DNA of 64,000 nucleotides from Phycisphaerales bacterium (GTDB taxonomy: Bacteria; Planctomycetota; Phycisphaerae; Phycisphaerales; UBA1924): contig JAGQON010000002.1 in NCBI GenBank assembly GCA_020427395.1, positions 62,001 through 126,000 on the forward strand. Direction: 5' to 3'. Within the stretch, counting starts at the first letter, position 1. Every line of letters begins with the position of its first letter. The notes under the pieces are model-generated. The model searched no databases. It was not told the DNA's origin and saw nothing but the letters and a program-made list of their open reading frames with translations. This document shows positions 38,773 to 48,093 of this stretch, in pieces. A program made the translations under genes and the position numbers.

Positions 38773-40782
38773 TCAGACGCCGAGCGTTGGGTTTGCCCGG
38801 CTCGGCTTGGGTTCGGGGCGGGCTGTGGGCTCGGCGACAAAGACCTCGTGCTGCTTTGGCGCATACGCGTGGCGGATCATACGAGCGATCCCGTCTGCGT
38901 CGAGCCCGACCTGCCGCAGCTGCGTCGTACGCGAATCCTGAATGATCCAGTGATCGGGTATGCCGTGGCGGACGATGCGGGATGTATCCAGCCCCATGCC
39001 CTGAGCCGCCTCGAGGACCGCGGTCCCGAAGCCCCCGATGATCGAGTGGTCCTCAAGGGTGAGGATCGGGACCTGTCGTTCCAGCAACGAACGCACGAGC
39101 TGCTGATCGATCGGCTTGGCGAAGCGTGCGTCGTACAGCGCGACTTTGTACTCGTCGCCGAGCAAAGCGATCGCGTCCGCAGCCTGAATCGCGGGCGTGC
39201 CGAAGGCGAGGACCGCGACATCTGGACGGTTGTCTTCGAGATGATCGAACTCGGGCGTCAGCAGGCGTGCCTTGCCAATCTCGAATGCCGGCGCGTCACC
39301 AAATCGGCTATCCACATCCTCGCGGGGGTAGCGGACGCTGCTGAGCCCGCCTTCCCAAGTCCGCATGAACTCCATCGCGGCGAGCAACGATGATTCATCG
39401 ATCGCGGCCGTCAGGACCGCATCGGGGAGTGTGCGAAGGATTGCGACATCGCAGAAGCCGTGGTGCACGGCACCATCACCACCCACGAGCCCGGCACGAT
39501 CGAGGCAGAGACGAACCGGGAGCCCCTGAAGGGCGGATTCCTGGAATGCCTGGTCGAACGCCCGCTGCAGGAAGGTCGAGTAGACCGCGAAGAAGGGCTT
39601 GAGCCCGGTCTTGGCCATACCCGCCATCATGTCCAGCGCATGCGACTCGCAGATACCCGTGTCAAAGCTTCGATCCGGGAAGCGTTCCAGTGCCCTGACC
39701 ACCCCCGTACCATCGGGCATCGCGGCCGTCGCAGTGACGACCTTCTCATCCCGGTCCATCAGATCCACGAGCGCATCGCCGAAGGCGGCCGTGAACGAAC
39801 GCCCACTCGATTTCATCTCGATGCGGCATCCAAGCTGCTCGTCACGCTCGACACTGAACGCCTTCGGCGAATGGAACTTGGTGGCGTCCTGTTCCGCGAT
39901 ATCCAGCCCCTTGCCCTTGGTGGTCTTGACATGCAACACCATCGGGCGGTCGATATCCCGGGCCTCGGTCAGGAACTCGATCAGCGTGGGCAGGTCGTGC
40001 CCGTCGATCGGGCCGACGGTCAGCAACCCGAACTGCTCAAACCACGACTCCTCAGCGATCGCGGCCTTGGTCATCTCGCCCATGCGGTGGTACGCTTCCT
40101 TGAGCATCCCGCCGCCCGGCACATGCTTGAGCAGCTCCTTGGCACCCTTCTTGAAATCGCTGTAGGTGTGCGAGACGCGCACGCGATCGAAGTACTGGGC
40201 CATGGCGCCCTGCGGTTTGGAGATGCTCATCCCGTTGTCATTGAGCACCACGAGGAACTGCCGCTTGAGCATGCCCGCGTTGTTGAGCCCCTCCATCGCG
40301 ACGCCGTTGACGATCGAAGCATCGCCGATGAGCGTGACAACCCGCTTCCCGTCCGGGCGTGCATCGGGCGTGAAGGACTGGGCGTTGATCTGGTCGCCGC
40401 GTGCCATGCCCACGGCCGTCGAGATCCCCGTGCCCGCATGCCCCACGCGGAACAGATCGTACTCGCTCTCGCTGGGCTCCGGGAAACCCGAGATCCCGGC
40501 GCTGGTCCGGAGCTGCTCGAACTTATCAAGGCGACCGGTCAGCAGCTTGTGGGGGTAGCACTGGTGCCCAACATCGAAGAGCAGACGATCGTGCGCGAAA
40601 TCGAACACGCGGTGCATCGCGATCGTGAGCTCCACCACCCCGAGATTAGGTGCCAGATGCCCGCCACTACGCGAGACCTTGTCGATGATCGTGCTCCGGA
40701 TCTCACCCGCGAGCTCTTCGAGCTGGGGGATCGTCATGGTGCGAAGATCAAGCGGAGATTGGATCTGTTCGAGCAAGCCCAT
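38773..40782 (-). CDS. dxs: 1-deoxy-D-xylulose-5-phosphate synthase
   Basis: This thiamine-diphosphate enzyme condenses pyruvate and glyceraldehyde-3-phosphate, the first step of the MEP isoprenoid pathway. The 669-residue protein has DVGHQCYPHKLLTGR, GHAGTGISTAVGMA, the ThDP/metal motif as GDASIVNGVAMEGLNN, DGHDLPTLI, the catalytic Glu in GICESHALDMMAGMA, and the transketolase C domain with DHSIIGGFG. The ThDP motif is GDA rather than the usual GDG, but the metal Asp is kept. AAGGAC lies 6 nt before the ATG. The prenyl synthase gene that uses downstream products lies just upstream on the same strand, and nadK follows. Confidence 0.95.
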   Translation of the reverse strand: MGLLEQIQSPLDLRTMTIPQLEELAGEIRSTIIDKVSRSGGHLAPNLGVVELTIAMHRVFDFAHDRLLFDVGHQCYPHKLLTGRLDKFEQLRTSAGISGFPEPSESEYDLFRVGHAGTGISTAVGMARGDQINAQSFTPDARPDGKRVVTLIGDASIVNGVAMEGLNNAGMLKRQFLVVLNDNGMSISKPQGAMAQYFDRVRVSHTYSDFKKGAKELLKHVPGGGMLKEAYHRMGEMTKAAIAEESWFEQFGLLTVGPIDGHDLPTLIEFLTEARDIDRPMVLHVKTTKGKGLDIAEQDATKFHSPKAFSVERDEQLGCRIEMKSSGRSFTAAFGDALVDLMDRDEKVVTATAAMPDGTGVVRALERFPDRSFDTGICESHALDMMAGMAKTGLKPFFAVYSTFLQRAFDQAFQESALQGLPVRLCLDRAGLVGGDGAVHHGFCDVAILRTLPDAVLTAAIDESSLLAAMEFMRTWEGGLSSVRYPREDVDSRFGDAPAFEIGKARLLTPEFDHLEDNRPDVAVLAFGTPAIQAADAIALLGDEYKVALYDARFAKPIDQQLVRSLLERQVPILTLEDHSIIGGFGTAVLEAAQGMGLDTSRIVRHGIPDHWIIQDSRTTQLRQVGLDADGIARMIRHAYAPKQHEVFVAEPTARPEPKPSRANPTLGV

Positions 40783-40953
40783 AGCGTCCTTTCAGTCGAG
40801 CCGGAGAAGGGCTGTAGAGATCACCGAAAGTATAGGGTGACACGAGAATACACGCCACCGGACGAGACTACCCGTCCACCAGTTGCTCAGTTCGAGGGAT
40901 TGGGACGAATGGATCAAGTTTGGGCCCGGTTCCGATAATGCGCCATGCCCGCC

Positions 40954-41877
40954 TCAGGCACTGCGGTTTGTGAGCATCTCGCCCATCGCACGCAGGTGGG
41001 TTGTGTCTCCCAGCGACATCGCCTGCAGCTCGCCGAGTGCATCACCAGCGGCCTTGCCGAGCTGGTTCGCCAATAACTTCGACTGATCGACCCCCAGCAC
41101 GCCGGGGTAGGTCTTTTTGCCTGCGGCCTGATCCTTGCCCGTCGCCTTGCCCAGCGCCTGCGAACAGCCCTCAACATCGAGCAGGTCGTCAATGATCTGA
41201 AACTGCAGCCCGATCGCCTCGCTGTAGCGTGTGATGGCATCGAGTGCGGCTTCGCTGGCACCGGCGCTGATCGCACCCATCCGGCAGCTCGCCCGGAGCA
41301 GGGCGCCCGTCTTGTTCCGATGGATCAACTCGACACATTCGATCTCGCTCAGCGATCCCGGCATGCCACCGAGCGTGTCGTAAACCTGCCCCTCGATCAT
41401 GCGACGGGTACCCAGACCGAGTTCCTGGCACAAGTGGAGAGCGATTGCTGGCTCGGGGTGGGTCAGAACGGCTTCATACGCCAGCGAGAGCATCGCATCG
41501 CCAGCGAGGATGGCCATCGCTTCGTTCGTGTGCCTGTGCAGCGTCGGTCGCCCCCGTCGCATGTCGTCATCGTCCATCGCCGGCAGATCGTCGTGAATCA
41601 GGCTGAACGCGTGGACCATCTCGATCGCTGAGCCTGCGGGCAGCGACGCCTCGCCGCACCCCCCGCACGCAATGGCACTGAACCACGCGAGTGCCGGGCG
41701 CACCCGCTTTCCTCCGCCAAGCAGGCTGTAACGGATGGCCGCATCGAGATTGGGCGGGAGATGCTGATGATCCAGAAATCGAGTGAGGTAATCATCGACC
41801 CGCGCGATCACACCCACGAGGTCACTTGGCCTCGGCGCAGAAAAAGACGATGCAGTGAGCGATGGATCGTGATTCAC
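40954..41877 (-). CDS. Polyprenyl (farnesyl/geranylgeranyl) diphosphate synthase
   Basis: The 307-residue trans-prenyltransferase makes linear C15-C20 diphosphates from IPP. It has GGGKRVRPAL, the first aspartate-rich motif LIHDDLPAMDDDDMRRG (the DDxxxxD form of bacterial FPP/GGPP synthases), GQVYD, HRNKTGALLRAS and the second aspartate motif FQIIDDLLDVEG. The GTG at 41877 is used because no ATG lies near the conserved start and longer extension runs into the exbB gene. A TAAGAT hexamer ends 6 nt before this GTG with no room for an SD, suggesting a leaderless mRNA. It lies 171 nt upstream of dxs on the same strand. Chain length is not determined. Confidence 0.92.
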   Translation of the reverse strand: MNHDPSLTASSFSAPRPSDLVGVIARVDDYLTRFLDHQHLPPNLDAAIRYSLLGGGKRVRPALAWFSAIACGGCGEASLPAGSAIEMVHAFSLIHDDLPAMDDDDMRRGRPTLHRHTNEAMAILAGDAMLSLAYEAVLTHPEPAIALHLCQELGLGTRRMIEGQVYDTLGGMPGSLSEIECVELIHRNKTGALLRASCRMGAISAGASEAALDAITRYSEAIGLQFQIIDDLLDVEGCSQALGKATGKDQAAGKKTYPGVLGVDQSKLLANQLGKAAGDALGELQAMSLGDTTHLRAMGEMLTNRSA

Positions 41878-41882
41878 CCTCG

Positions 41883-41888
41883 ATCTTA
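41883..41888 (-). promoter_or_regulatory. Candidate -10 element of leaderless prenyl-synthase mRNA
   Basis: TAAGAT on the minus strand ends 6 nt before the GTG start, and only five bases separate them. Confidence 0.4.
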
Positions 41889-41922
41889 GCGAAGATACCC
41901 GCGAAGTGCTAGCATCCTCATC

Positions 41923-42531
41923 ATGCTCGAACAGGCGATCCAGTTCTTCAAGGCCGGCGGATGGGTCATGTACCCTTTGCTCCTGCTCAGCCTCCTCGCA
42001 CTGACCCTTATCTTTGAGCGAACGGTCTTCTGGATCCTCGGGGCTCAGCGGACAGGTCAGCGTCACTTGCAGCACTACCTCGCCCTGATCGCATCGGGCG
42101 ACACCTCGCAAGCCGCCGAAACAGCCAAGAACGATCGAACCCTTGAGGGGACGCTCGTGCGTCGAGCCTACACCCAGGACGCACGCTCTGAAGCCGTGCT
42201 GATCGGGCACATCGAAGATCTTCGCCCCAGCATCGAGCGGTTTGCGCCCACGCTGGGAACGATTATCGCCGCAGCGCCACTGCTTGGTATCCTCGGCACG
42301 GTGACCGGCATCATCCAGAGCTTCGATCTGCTGGGTGACGCCGCGAGCGTGTCAGACCCCGCCCTCGTAGCGGGCGGCATCGCCGAAGCCCTCTACACGA
42401 CCGCCTTCGGGCTCAGCATCGCCCTGATCACGCTCTTCCCGCATGTGTACTTCCGATCCCGAGCGGATCGTGAGCTGGGACGCCTGGAGCTGCTCGCGGG
42501 CGCTATCGCCGATCAGTCGGCCAAGCGTTAG
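41923..42531 (+). CDS. MotA/TolQ/ExbB proton-channel family protein
   Basis: The 202-residue inner-membrane protein has three helices: one after GGWVMYPLLLL, and two in the MotA_ExbB domain containing LGTIIAAAPLLGILGTVTGII and GGIAEALYTTAFGLSIALI. This domain forms the proton channel that energises TonB- or Tol-type systems. The partner ExbD/TolR is not adjacent, which is unusual but seen in several planctomycetes. The gene is divergent from the prenyl synthase, with 45 nt between starts. Its TAG stop overlaps the TAA stop of the convergent PTS IIA gene within TTAG (42528-42531). Confidence 0.9.
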   Translation: MLEQAIQFFKAGGWVMYPLLLLSLLALTLIFERTVFWILGAQRTGQRHLQHYLALIASGDTSQAAETAKNDRTLEGTLVRRAYTQDARSEAVLIGHIEDLRPSIERFAPTLGTIIAAAPLLGILGTVTGIIQSFDLLGDAASVSDPALVAGGIAEALYTTAFGLSIALITLFPHVYFRSRADRELGRLELLAGAIADQSAKR

Positions 42532-42983
42532 GACACGCGCTTACTGATCAGTTCGTAGATCTCCAGGGCGGTCTCAGCTGAGTAGATTTCTTCCCGGAAC
42601 GCCGAATCATTCATCATGCGGCTGATGTGCGCCAACGCCTCGATGTGATCCTTTGTTTTATCCGGCGGCGATGCCAACAGCACAACCAGCCGGACCGGCT
42701 GGGTGTCGATCGCCTCGAAGTCGATGGGCTCGGCGGGCTTGCCGATCGCGAGCGCTTGTTGCTTCAGACTCGAGCATTTGCCGTGCGGGATCGCCAGCCC
42801 GTGCCCGATCCCGGTGGTCCGGGTCTGCTCACGCGACCAGACAGCGTCCTTGAGTGAATCGAGGTCCCCGACTCGGCCCTGATCGCCGAGGCGATCGATC
42901 AGCTCGTTGATCACATCCTGCTTCTCACTCGAGACGAGCGGGGCGATGATGCAATCAGGTTCGAGAATGTCCATCAGATTCAT
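42528..42983 (-). CDS. PTS EIIA(Ntr/Fru)-type domain protein
   Basis: The 151-residue protein is a single PTS EIIA type-2 domain. The phosphorylatable His67 lies in GIGHGLAIPHGK; VRLVVLLASPPDKTKDHIEALAHISRM, split by Pro-Pro, is the following conserved strand and helix region. Stand-alone members (PtsN-like) regulate metabolism or K+ transport by phosphorylation state. No EIIB/EIIC or HPr gene is in the window. GAGGAC precedes the ATG. The stop overlaps that of exbB by four bases. Confidence 0.9.
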   Translation of the reverse strand: MNLMDILEPDCIIAPLVSSEKQDVINELIDRLGDQGRVGDLDSLKDAVWSREQTRTTGIGHGLAIPHGKCSSLKQQALAIGKPAEPIDFEAIDTQPVRLVVLLASPPDKTKDHIEALAHISRMMNDSAFREEIYSAETALEIYELISKRVS

Positions 42984-43072
42984 GGTGCGTCCTCGTCGGG
43001 GGCGTTCGGGTCAGGAGTGTAAGCAGGGAACTCGCCCGGGTGTGTGCTCGGTGGAAAATGTGCCGCCTGTCA

Positions 43073-44452
43073 TCAGGGTTTCGTGAGCTGGGCTGAAAAC
43101 GATGCGTCCTGGTAGAGTCCTGCTCTATCTCCGGGCTGGGCAGAGACTTCCACGCGAGCAGCACGACGCAGATCTAAGCCAAGCTCGCCAGTCGCCCATT
43201 GGGCGTTCGCTTCGTTTTCTTCGATCTCCATGCTGCAGGTCGCGTAGAGCAGCGTCCCGCCCGGCCCGAGGAGATCTGCAGCGACTTGGATGATCGATCG
43301 CTGCGTCTGGACCAGCCGCTTGAGTTGAGCATCGATCGGGCGGTAACGGGCCTCGATCCTCCGGGCGAGCACGCCGGTATTGGAGCAAGGAACATCCGCC
43401 AATACCAGATCCGCCCATCCGACGAACTGTTCCTTCGCCCGCTCGGCATGTACGACGCGAACGCTGTCATCGTCCTTGAACAAATCGCGAAGCACACCCA
43501 AGCGCTTTGGTTCGACCTCGCAGGCGATGATCTCGCTCTGTGGATACATCGCCCGAAGCTGGCGTGTTTTGGTGCCCTGCCCGGCGCAAAGGTCGATGAT
43601 CCGCGATGGTGTGGTTTCAAGCTCGATCCTGGCGAGTGTCGCGGTGCTCGCGGGATCCTGCACCCACATGCCGGGGGTTGCATCGAGCACGGAGATCAGC
43701 TGCTGGCGGTTCCCTGTAAAGATGCGGTGATCGTGCGAGTCGTGGGATTCGAGCTGCTCAAAGTCAGGGATATCGGGCGCATATCTGGTGCAGAGCACAG
43801 TGGGGGGCTTGCAGAGCGTGTGCATGGCCCACGCGGTCGGGTCGTCTCGCATGGTCTCCCATCGCGTGAGCAGCGACGCGGGGAGCGAGCACGCGATACC
43901 GAGTCGCCGCCGCCCGTGTTCGGGCAACTCGATCCCGTTGAGCACGAGCGAGCCGCCCTCGCTCAGCGGGATTGTATCGATATGGTGCGCCCAAGCGTTC
44001 TCGATGTGCTCGCCCCGGACCGCGGCAACCTTCCGAAGAATCGCGTTCACCATGCCGCCGGCGCCGTGCCGGATATACCGCTTGGCCCAACTCACGGATT
44101 CATCCAACACCGCGTGCGCGGGCACGCGATCGAGCAAGAGCAACTGGGAAGCCCCTCCGAGCAGCACACCACGCATGCGTGGCTCCAGCTCGTGACCCTT
44201 GTGCCCGCCCACCAACTCGATGACATATTCAAGTGTTCGCCAGCGTCGAAGTGCCCCGTCCACGATCGCGTGTGCCAACGCCGCGTCTCGCGCATCAAGC
44301 GTGCCGGTATTGATCTCTGAGGGGATCAGGTCGGGGAATCGAGCGGCGTGCGCGGAGAGGTGGCGGTAGGCCGCATCACGCGGATCGCTGATTGTCGAGC
44401 TGTCCGCTGACGGTGTGGCTGGTCGACGGGTTGCACGCTTGTGCTGAGGCAT
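43073..44452 (-). CDS. rsmB: 16S rRNA (cytosine-967-C5)-methyltransferase RsmB-like
   Basis: The 459-residue protein combines an N-terminal NusB-like helical domain (about residues 22-160, with DAALAHAIVDGALRRW and DRVPAHAVLDESV) and a C-terminal Nop2/Sun methyltransferase domain. SAM motif I is IIDLCAGQGTKTRQLRAM, motif IV ADVPCSNTGVLARR holds the Cys needed for product release, and motif VI LYATCSMEIEENE holds the catalytic Cys. This architecture is RsmB/Sun. A TAGAAT hexamer ends 8 nt before the ATG with no SD. It is divergent from the histidine kinase gene. Confidence 0.9.
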   Translation of the reverse strand: MPQHKRATRRPATPSADSSTISDPRDAAYRHLSAHAARFPDLIPSEINTGTLDARDAALAHAIVDGALRRWRTLEYVIELVGGHKGHELEPRMRGVLLGGASQLLLLDRVPAHAVLDESVSWAKRYIRHGAGGMVNAILRKVAAVRGEHIENAWAHHIDTIPLSEGGSLVLNGIELPEHGRRRLGIACSLPASLLTRWETMRDDPTAWAMHTLCKPPTVLCTRYAPDIPDFEQLESHDSHDHRIFTGNRQQLISVLDATPGMWVQDPASTATLARIELETTPSRIIDLCAGQGTKTRQLRAMYPQSEIIACEVEPKRLGVLRDLFKDDDSVRVVHAERAKEQFVGWADLVLADVPCSNTGVLARRIEARYRPIDAQLKRLVQTQRSIIQVAADLLGPGGTLLYATCSMEIEENEANAQWATGELGLDLRRAARVEVSAQPGDRAGLYQDASFSAQLTKP

Positions 44453-44459
44453 AGCCCTG

Positions 44460-44465
44460 ATTCTA
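44460..44465 (-). promoter_or_regulatory. Candidate -10 element at rsmB
   Basis: TAGAAT, five of six matches to TATAAT, ends 8 nt before the rsmB ATG. The 5' leader would be 0-2 nt. Confidence 0.4.
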
Positions 44466-44588
44466 TGCCCGCTCGCGGTTCGAGGGTGACACGATCAAAC
44501 ATGGGTTCACGGTGCGTTGCGTCGGCGAACTCGATCCATCGCGACGCTCAAACCCCTATGATCGGGATCAGAGCGGATACAGAGTCTC

Positions 44589-46103
44589 ATGCAAGAGCAG
44601 CCCATACAACCAGCAACGACCGCGACATCTCCCGGAGCGAGACGATTCTCGACATACCGCATCCTTTCCGGGATGAAGATCCGCAAAAAGCTGATCGTCT
44701 TGCACACGGCGTTCTCGCTGGGGCTTGGCGCGATCCTCCTGATCGCGATTAGGCCGGCGATGACCAAGGTCATCTACGGGGCCGAGGTCGATCAGGCGAT
44801 GAGCGTGATGAGCAGGGTTATCGCTCATCAGGACGCCTTTGAAGATGCCGGGCAGCTCCCATGGCGAATCAGCCTTGGGGTAGACGCGACGCGGGACCTC
44901 CCGGACCAGCTGGTGTATCAGTCACGCGTCGAGCCGGGCAACACGGTGCCCGTTCCCAGCGATGGATTCGGGGCCGGTGTCCTTTACTGGAACCCTCTCA
45001 CGGATGAGTTCCTGCTCGTGCGTGCCCGTTCCGAGCGGGCGAGAGAGAAGATCCAGCTTGTGTATCTGCTGGTGATTGTCACGCTCATCGTTGGGTATGG
45101 TCTTGTCGCCGCAGCGTTGGAGCTCTTTGTCCTCCCGCAGCATGTGTATCGCCCGATCAGCGCTATGCTCGAGGCAGATCACGCCGTGAGCGCAGGTGAT
45201 CGCGAGCACGAGCTGATCCCGCCCAGCGAGATCCCCGCCGACGAGCTGGGAGCGATCATGCGATCTCGCAACGAGGCGATCCTGGCGCTTCGGGAAAACG
45301 AAGCCCAGCTCGCTTACGCGCTCGATCGTCTCGAGCACACCGCAGCGGATCTCCACAAGAAGAACCACCTGCTCGAGACCGCCAGGAAGAATCTTGAGGG
45401 TGCCGATCGTCTGGCGTCGCTGGGCATGATGAGCGCGGGCATCGCCCACGAACTCAACACACCCTTGGCTGTCGTCAAGGGGCTCGTCGAGAAGCTGAAC
45501 CGTGATCAGCATCTCGAAGTGACCGAGATCGCCCTGCTCGTTCGCGTGGTGCGCCGCCTGGAAACACTCTCGGAAGGTCTGCTCGACTTCGCCCGCGTGC
45601 GTCCACCCATGAATACCCGAGCGGAACTGGCAAGTCTCATCAACGAGGCGCGAACCCTGGTGATGCTCGATCGGAAGGAGCCGATTACTTCAAAGGGGGT
45701 ACTCGTGAACCCGCCCGAAGATACAGGCATCGAAATCTGCGGTGACCCCGATCGGCTGGTGCAGGTCTTCGTCAATCTTATTCGGAACGCGGTTGATGCC
45801 CTGGTGGAGTCTGGAGTCGCATCACCCACCATTGAGATTCGAATCGAAGAGGAGATCCGCGATGAGGACCCGTGGGTCGCCGTTCGTGTGATCGACAACG
45901 GCCCCGGTATCGATGCCGAGCTCATCGACCGCCTGTTTGAGCCCTTTGTTTCCACGCGTCTTGATTCACACGGCACCGGGCTCGGGCTCGCGGTCGCCAA
46001 CGGCATCGTGCGTGAGCACGGCGGGCTGCTTATTGCCACGAACCGCACAGCCGAGGGCATCAGTGGAGCGGTCTTTGAGGTATTGCTCCCCCAGAACAGG
46101 TGA
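44589..46103 (+). CDS. Membrane sensor histidine kinase
   Basis: The 504-residue protein has a helix (about residues 33-53), a periplasmic sensor of ~100 residues, a second helix (about 155-180) and a HAMP-like linker. A coiled coil follows, then a HisKA domain with the phospho-acceptor His287 in GIAHELNTPL. The HATPase domain shows FVNLIRNAVDAL (N box), VIDNGPGID (G1), FEPFVSTR (F) and GTGLGLAVANGI (G2). It autophosphorylates in response to an unknown envelope signal. The receiver-XRE gene 136 nt downstream is the likely partner, although that gene has its own promoter. Confidence 0.93.
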   Translation: MQEQPIQPATTATSPGARRFSTYRILSGMKIRKKLIVLHTAFSLGLGAILLIAIRPAMTKVIYGAEVDQAMSVMSRVIAHQDAFEDAGQLPWRISLGVDATRDLPDQLVYQSRVEPGNTVPVPSDGFGAGVLYWNPLTDEFLLVRARSERAREKIQLVYLLVIVTLIVGYGLVAAALELFVLPQHVYRPISAMLEADHAVSAGDREHELIPPSEIPADELGAIMRSRNEAILALRENEAQLAYALDRLEHTAADLHKKNHLLETARKNLEGADRLASLGMMSAGIAHELNTPLAVVKGLVEKLNRDQHLEVTEIALLVRVVRRLETLSEGLLDFARVRPPMNTRAELASLINEARTLVMLDRKEPITSKGVLVNPPEDTGIEICGDPDRLVQVFVNLIRNAVDALVESGVASPTIEIRIEEEIRDEDPWVAVRVIDNGPGIDAELIDRLFEPFVSTRLDSHGTGLGLAVANGIVREHGGLLIATNRTAEGISGAVFEVLLPQNR

Positions 46104-46190
46104 GTTGGCTCGGGCCAATCTGGCTTCTGCACTTGGCAAGATTAAGCTGCTAAAATTCCGGGCAAACCGAACAAATAGGATGCGTATATC

Positions 46191-46219
46191 TTGAAATAGG
46201 CGATAGCTTATGGTACTGT
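46191..46219 (+). promoter_or_regulatory. Promoter of the receiver-XRE regulator gene
   Basis: TTGAAA (46191-46196), a 17-nt spacer and TACTGT (46214-46219) lie just before a GAGG SD and the ATG at 46240. Confidence 0.5.
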
Positions 46220-46239
46220 TTCCTGTGAGGTCGAAAACC

Positions 46240-46872
46240 ATGCAAAGCTCTTCAGCCAGTTCATCGCAAGTGATTCCGCTCACGATTCTCTCGCTCGATG
46301 ATGACGCAGATTTTCGTGAGTACATCGCCGGCACACTGAAAACCGAAGGCCATGCGGTCACCACCGTCGCGTCGCCCGAGGAGTTGTTCCGCCGGGCGGG
46401 CGAGCTGCAGCCCGATGTCATCATGCTGGACATGAAGATGGGCAAGCACGCGGGCGAAGATGTGCTGCGCGAGATCCGCACACGCTGGCCAAAGCAGTGC
46501 GTCATCGTGGTCACCGGGTATCCCTCGCTGGATTCGATGCGAGATACTTTTAAGCAGGATGTCTTCGATTACATCGCCAAGCCCTTCAGCATGGATGACA
46601 TGCGCCGCGTGCTCTCCCAGGCCACCGAGCAGCTCGGGCTTGGGCAGCGTCCGATGGACCGGCTCCGCTCGGTGCTCGGGCGGCAGATCCGTCTCGCTCG
46701 CACAGAACGCGGCTGGACCCTCCGTGAACTCTCCGAGCTGAGCTCTGTCTCGGTTTCGCAGTTGAGCTCGATCGAGCGAGGCACCCACCTGCCCAGCGTC
46801 GAGTCGCTCGTCGCCATCTCGCTCGCGCTCGAGTCGCGCCCCAGCGATTGGTTCGCCGCAGCGGGTTTCTGA
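46240..46872 (+). CDS. Response regulator with XRE-type HTH output domain
   Basis: The 210-residue protein has an N-terminal receiver domain: acidic pair Asp21-Asp22, phospho-acceptor Asp64 in IMLDMKMGKHAGED, Thr92 in VVTGYPS and Lys114 in YIAKPF. The C-terminal cro/C1-type helix-turn-helix reads RQIRLARTERGWTLRELSEL and SVSQLSSIERGTHLPS. Receiver-XRE fusions are much rarer than OmpR, NarL or NtrC outputs. The ATG at 46240 is chosen because GAGG lies 9 nt upstream. The histidine kinase gene upstream is the probable cognate sensor. Confidence 0.9.
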   Translation: MQSSSASSSQVIPLTILSLDDDADFREYIAGTLKTEGHAVTTVASPEELFRRAGELQPDVIMLDMKMGKHAGEDVLREIRTRWPKQCVIVVTGYPSLDSMRDTFKQDVFDYIAKPFSMDDMRRVLSQATEQLGLGQRPMDRLRSVLGRQIRLARTERGWTLRELSELSSVSVSQLSSIERGTHLPSVESLVAISLALESRPSDWFAAAGF

Positions 46873-46919
46873 TCACGCTAACCGTTCGCATGATGGCTGT
46901 TCGTGCCTAGTGTTGGCGC

Positions 46920-48086
46920 GTGACTACTGGCACTGTGCAACCGGCGATCCTCTTTACCGCGTTCGAGCCGTCTGGCGATGACCACGCCGCCGCGGTCATC
47001 ACGCGTCTGCGGACGCTCTACCCCAAGCTCAAGATCTACGCATGGGGTGGGCGCAAGATGCAGGCGGCAGGGGCCGAGGTCGTCCAGTTCACTGGCGATG
47101 ACGCGGTGATGGGCATGCCCGGGCTGGCCAAAATCAGAGAGCACCAACGCATCAACACCGAGATCGAGCGGTGGCTCCGTGATCATCGGATCAGCGTGCA
47201 CATACCCGTCGATTCGCCGGCCGCCAACTTCCCGGTCTGCAAGCTCACCAAAGCAGCGGGGGCCCGTGTGGTGCACCTCGTGGCGCCCCAGCTCTGGGCC
47301 TGGGCACCGTGGCGTATCCGAAAACTGCGCCGGCTGACCGATCATGTGATGTGTGTGCTTCCGTTCGAGCAGGAGTGGTTCCGGGCGCGTGGTGTAGAGG
47401 CGACTTTCATTGGTCATCCACTCTTTGATCAGTCGCTCGACACCAAGATGCTCGACGAGCAGATCAGCGCCTGGGAGCGGGGCGAGCAGAACATCGCGCT
47501 GATGCCCGGCTCGCGACCGTCGGAGATGAAGAAGAACTTCCCGTTGCTGCTCGGGGCGTACATTAAACTCAACAACGAGCACAAGGACATGCGCGGCATC
47601 GTGGCCGCCACACGCAAGGAGATTGACCCGGTCCTGCGTCAGATTGCTCGGGAGGCCGGCTTGGAATGGCCCGATTCGCTCCAGATCCGCCACGCGAGCA
47701 CAGACGCGGTTGTCCGATGGTGTGATTTGGCCATGGTCGTGTCAGGAACCGTGACGCTGCAGATCGCCAAGCAGCACAAGCCCATGGTGATCGTCTACAA
47801 GCTCGGGCGTGTCGCGTGGACGCTGATTGCTCGCTGGCTCATCCGCACGGACTACATCACGCTCCCCAACCTGATTGCCGGGCGAGAGATCTGCCCAGAA
47901 CTCGTCCCGCATTTCGGCGGCAGCGAGCCCATCGCCGACAAGGTGGTTGGGCTACTCGAGGATCAGGAAGCGTTCGCGACCCAAGTCCGCGAGCTCGAGG
48001 CCATCGGCAAGGTCTACGACGAGCAGAACGCGGCCGAGAACGCGGCCAAGATCATCGCCCGTTACGCCGGGCTCGAACCGTTCTGA
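46920..48086 (+). CDS. lpxB: Lipid-A-disaccharide synthase
   Basis: LpxB, a GT-B glycosyltransferase family 19 enzyme, condenses UDP-diacylglucosamine with lipid X at the inner membrane. The 388-residue protein has the N-terminal FEPSGDDHAAAVI (SGD motif), YAWGGRKMQAAG, VDSPAANFPV, LVAPQLWAWAPWRIRKLRRL, FIGHPLFD, LMPGSRPSEMKKNFP and VVSGTVTLQIAK. The GTG start lacks an SD; a TAGTGT hexamer ends 7 nt before it. LpxB implies lipid A in this organism, consistent with a diderm planctomycete. Other lpx genes are not in the window. Confidence 0.92.
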   Translation: MTTGTVQPAILFTAFEPSGDDHAAAVITRLRTLYPKLKIYAWGGRKMQAAGAEVVQFTGDDAVMGMPGLAKIREHQRINTEIERWLRDHRISVHIPVDSPAANFPVCKLTKAAGARVVHLVAPQLWAWAPWRIRKLRRLTDHVMCVLPFEQEWFRARGVEATFIGHPLFDQSLDTKMLDEQISAWERGEQNIALMPGSRPSEMKKNFPLLLGAYIKLNNEHKDMRGIVAATRKEIDPVLRQIAREAGLEWPDSLQIRHASTDAVVRWCDLAMVVSGTVTLQIAKQHKPMVIVYKLGRVAWTLIARWLIRTDYITLPNLIAGREICPELVPHFGGSEPIADKVVGLLEDQEAFATQVRELEAIGKVYDEQNAAENAAKIIARYAGLEPF

Positions 48087-48093
48087 GCCGGTC

